In this document: positions 63,165-64,000 of the stretch, piece after piece | Position numbering within the stretch: position 1 is the first letter of the stretch | Layout of the letters: every line of letters begins with the position of its first letter | Source: Nematopogon swammerdamellus | Lineage: Eukaryota; Arthropoda; Insecta; Lepidoptera; Adelidae | Direction of reading: 5' to 3' | Assembly (NCBI GenBank): GCA_946902875.1 | Contig: OX336336.1 | Location: 5,550,545 to 5,614,544, forward strand | DNA length: 64,000 bases | Program-made: the position numbers and the translations under genes | The notes under the pieces: model-generated | Told to the model about the DNA's origin: nothing | Databases searched by the model: none | What the model saw: only the letters and a program-made list of their open reading frames with translations

Positions 63165-63425
63165 CATATTTTCTGGATGTATGTATGTTCCTCCATAACT
63201 CTTAAACCGATCATCCGAATTCGATGAAACTTGGTACAAGTACATTTAACTATACGTTACACAGGATAGGCAAATAAAATTCAGTTCCGGTTACGCTAAG
63301 ATGTGGCTCTCATACAAACCGAATAGTTCGCGCCGAAATAGAGGCACGGTATCGGGCTTACTTACTTTCTTCTTTTTAAATACGAGTTTCACGAAAACGA
63401 CGCCGCGAAAAGCTAGTTTATAATA
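63165..63425 (+). mobile_element. RepK copy
   Basis: ACTCTTAAACCGATCATCCG, GATGAAACTTGGTACAAGTA, CAGTTCCGGTTACGCTAAGA then TGTGGCTCTCATACAAACCG, ending GCCGCGAAAAGCTAGTTTAT. It is the inverse of 19945-20112. Confidence 0.75.
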
Positions 63426-63671
63426 TAGGTACATCATTAAATTATGTCAGCCCAATACTCTAGGTTCTGGGCAAAAATATGACAGTATGTCTTTTAGTAG
63501 CCTGGATGCAAGTTAAAACTTGTAGGTGGAGTGTATGAGAACCTGGATGCTCCATTATAGTCAATTGTAAGCGTAACTGTCAACTTGTACGGTACCTGTA
63601 GTAGGCTATTTGCTAATTGATACATATAGGTATGAATGTTTCACACTTCCCTGCGATACAGAGAGTTAACA

Positions 63672-63899
63672 ATAATAATACGCTTTATGCCACTTAGTGT
63701 GTGACAAGAGCGGATTTATTGCCTTAGACAATTTCATCCAGTCAACCCGGTGGACCTACATTTTTACATGGAATCCGTACCATGGATCAGCGGGTGAAGG
63801 TATGCACGTATTATTTTTCAAATCCGAAAAAAAAATCTAATTGGTGCGTGCCGGCTGGATTCGAACCTCGGACCTCTCGCCACGGCCACTCGCCGCTTC
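63672..63899 (-). mobile_element. SINE-D copy, head partly deleted
   Basis: (TAA)n tail, CTTTATGCCACTTAGTGTGT, GTCAACCCGGTGGACCTACA and GGCTGGATTCGAACCTCGGA (B box, antisense). A small deletion in the head removes about 20 bases between CCTCTCGC and CGGCCACTCG. Confidence 0.85.
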
Positions 63900-64000
63900 T
63901 CGAGTCGAGAGTTAATGCTGACTGTAATTTCTTACAGTCATTCTACGCCAAGGGTCTACACATATCTCACAATATGTACAGGTGTAGAATAATTTACGGT

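Overview
The window reads as intronic or intergenic DNA from an insect, most likely a lepidopteran (moth or butterfly). It is AT-rich and has no long host gene. It is packed with decayed, nested transposable-element copies of kinds I know from lepidopteran genomes: tRNA-headed SINEs, 5'-truncated LINEs ending in a jockey/CR1-type reverse transcriptase, short elements beginning or ending in GGGTTCCGTA, CAACCGACTTC elements and small palindromic MITEs. No rRNA, functional tRNA gene, CRISPR array or bacterial operon was found. I name repeat families by letter because I could not search a repeat library.

Main families. RepA (about 330 bp) starts GTGTGGGGCCGGTA, carries a 13-bp hairpin near its 3' end and finishes in (GTAT)n. 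SINE-B (about 400 bp) has a head combining tRNA boxes with a 5S-rRNA-like segment. SINE-C and SINE-D have a tRNA-Leu/Ser-like head; B and C share a central domain. LINE-J1, J2, J3 and LINE-H are C-terminal and 3' ends of non-LTR retrotransposons. RepE and RepF are GGGTTCCGTA elements. RepI, J, K, M and N are smaller families, and MITE-P is a roughly 150-bp TIR element.

Layout. 1-0.57 kb is a mariner remnant. 0.7-7.9 kb is RepA, SINE and RepE copies separated by unique CpG-rich patches. 8.19-9.06 kb is a 64-bp minisatellite. 9-16.8 kb is mixed repeats. 17.26-18.5 kb holds two tandem arrays. 18.6-24 kb is LINE-J2, RepE and SINE-C with a CpG-rich stretch near 23 kb. 24-36 kb is a SINE-rich mosaic with a palindromic MITE split by a SINE. 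36-37.6 kb holds RepA, SINE-B and LINE ends. 38.2-39.85 kb is the best-preserved coding DNA, a LINE-J1 copy with an intact reverse-transcriptase catalytic triad inserted into a RepE copy with a 12-bp target duplication. 42.5-46.1 kb is SINE, RepA, a foldback element and a second, inverted LINE-J1. 46-52.6 kb is RepE, palindromes and MITE-P. 52.6-53.5 kb is almost repeat-free and contains the only plausible host exon (45 nt). 54-58 kb is unique DNA with a 270-310 bp tandem duplication and a CCAAT-box cluster near 58 kb. 58.5-64 kb returns to repeats, including MITE-P nested in RepE.

How it works together. The elements are mostly parasitic and dead. The informative signals are how they recombined: swapped SINE heads, shared SINE cores and nested insertions with target duplications. 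A few host-like signals also stand out: one candidate microexon, two promoter-like clusters and E-box-bearing tandem repeats. Nothing here is a confirmed host protein-coding gene.
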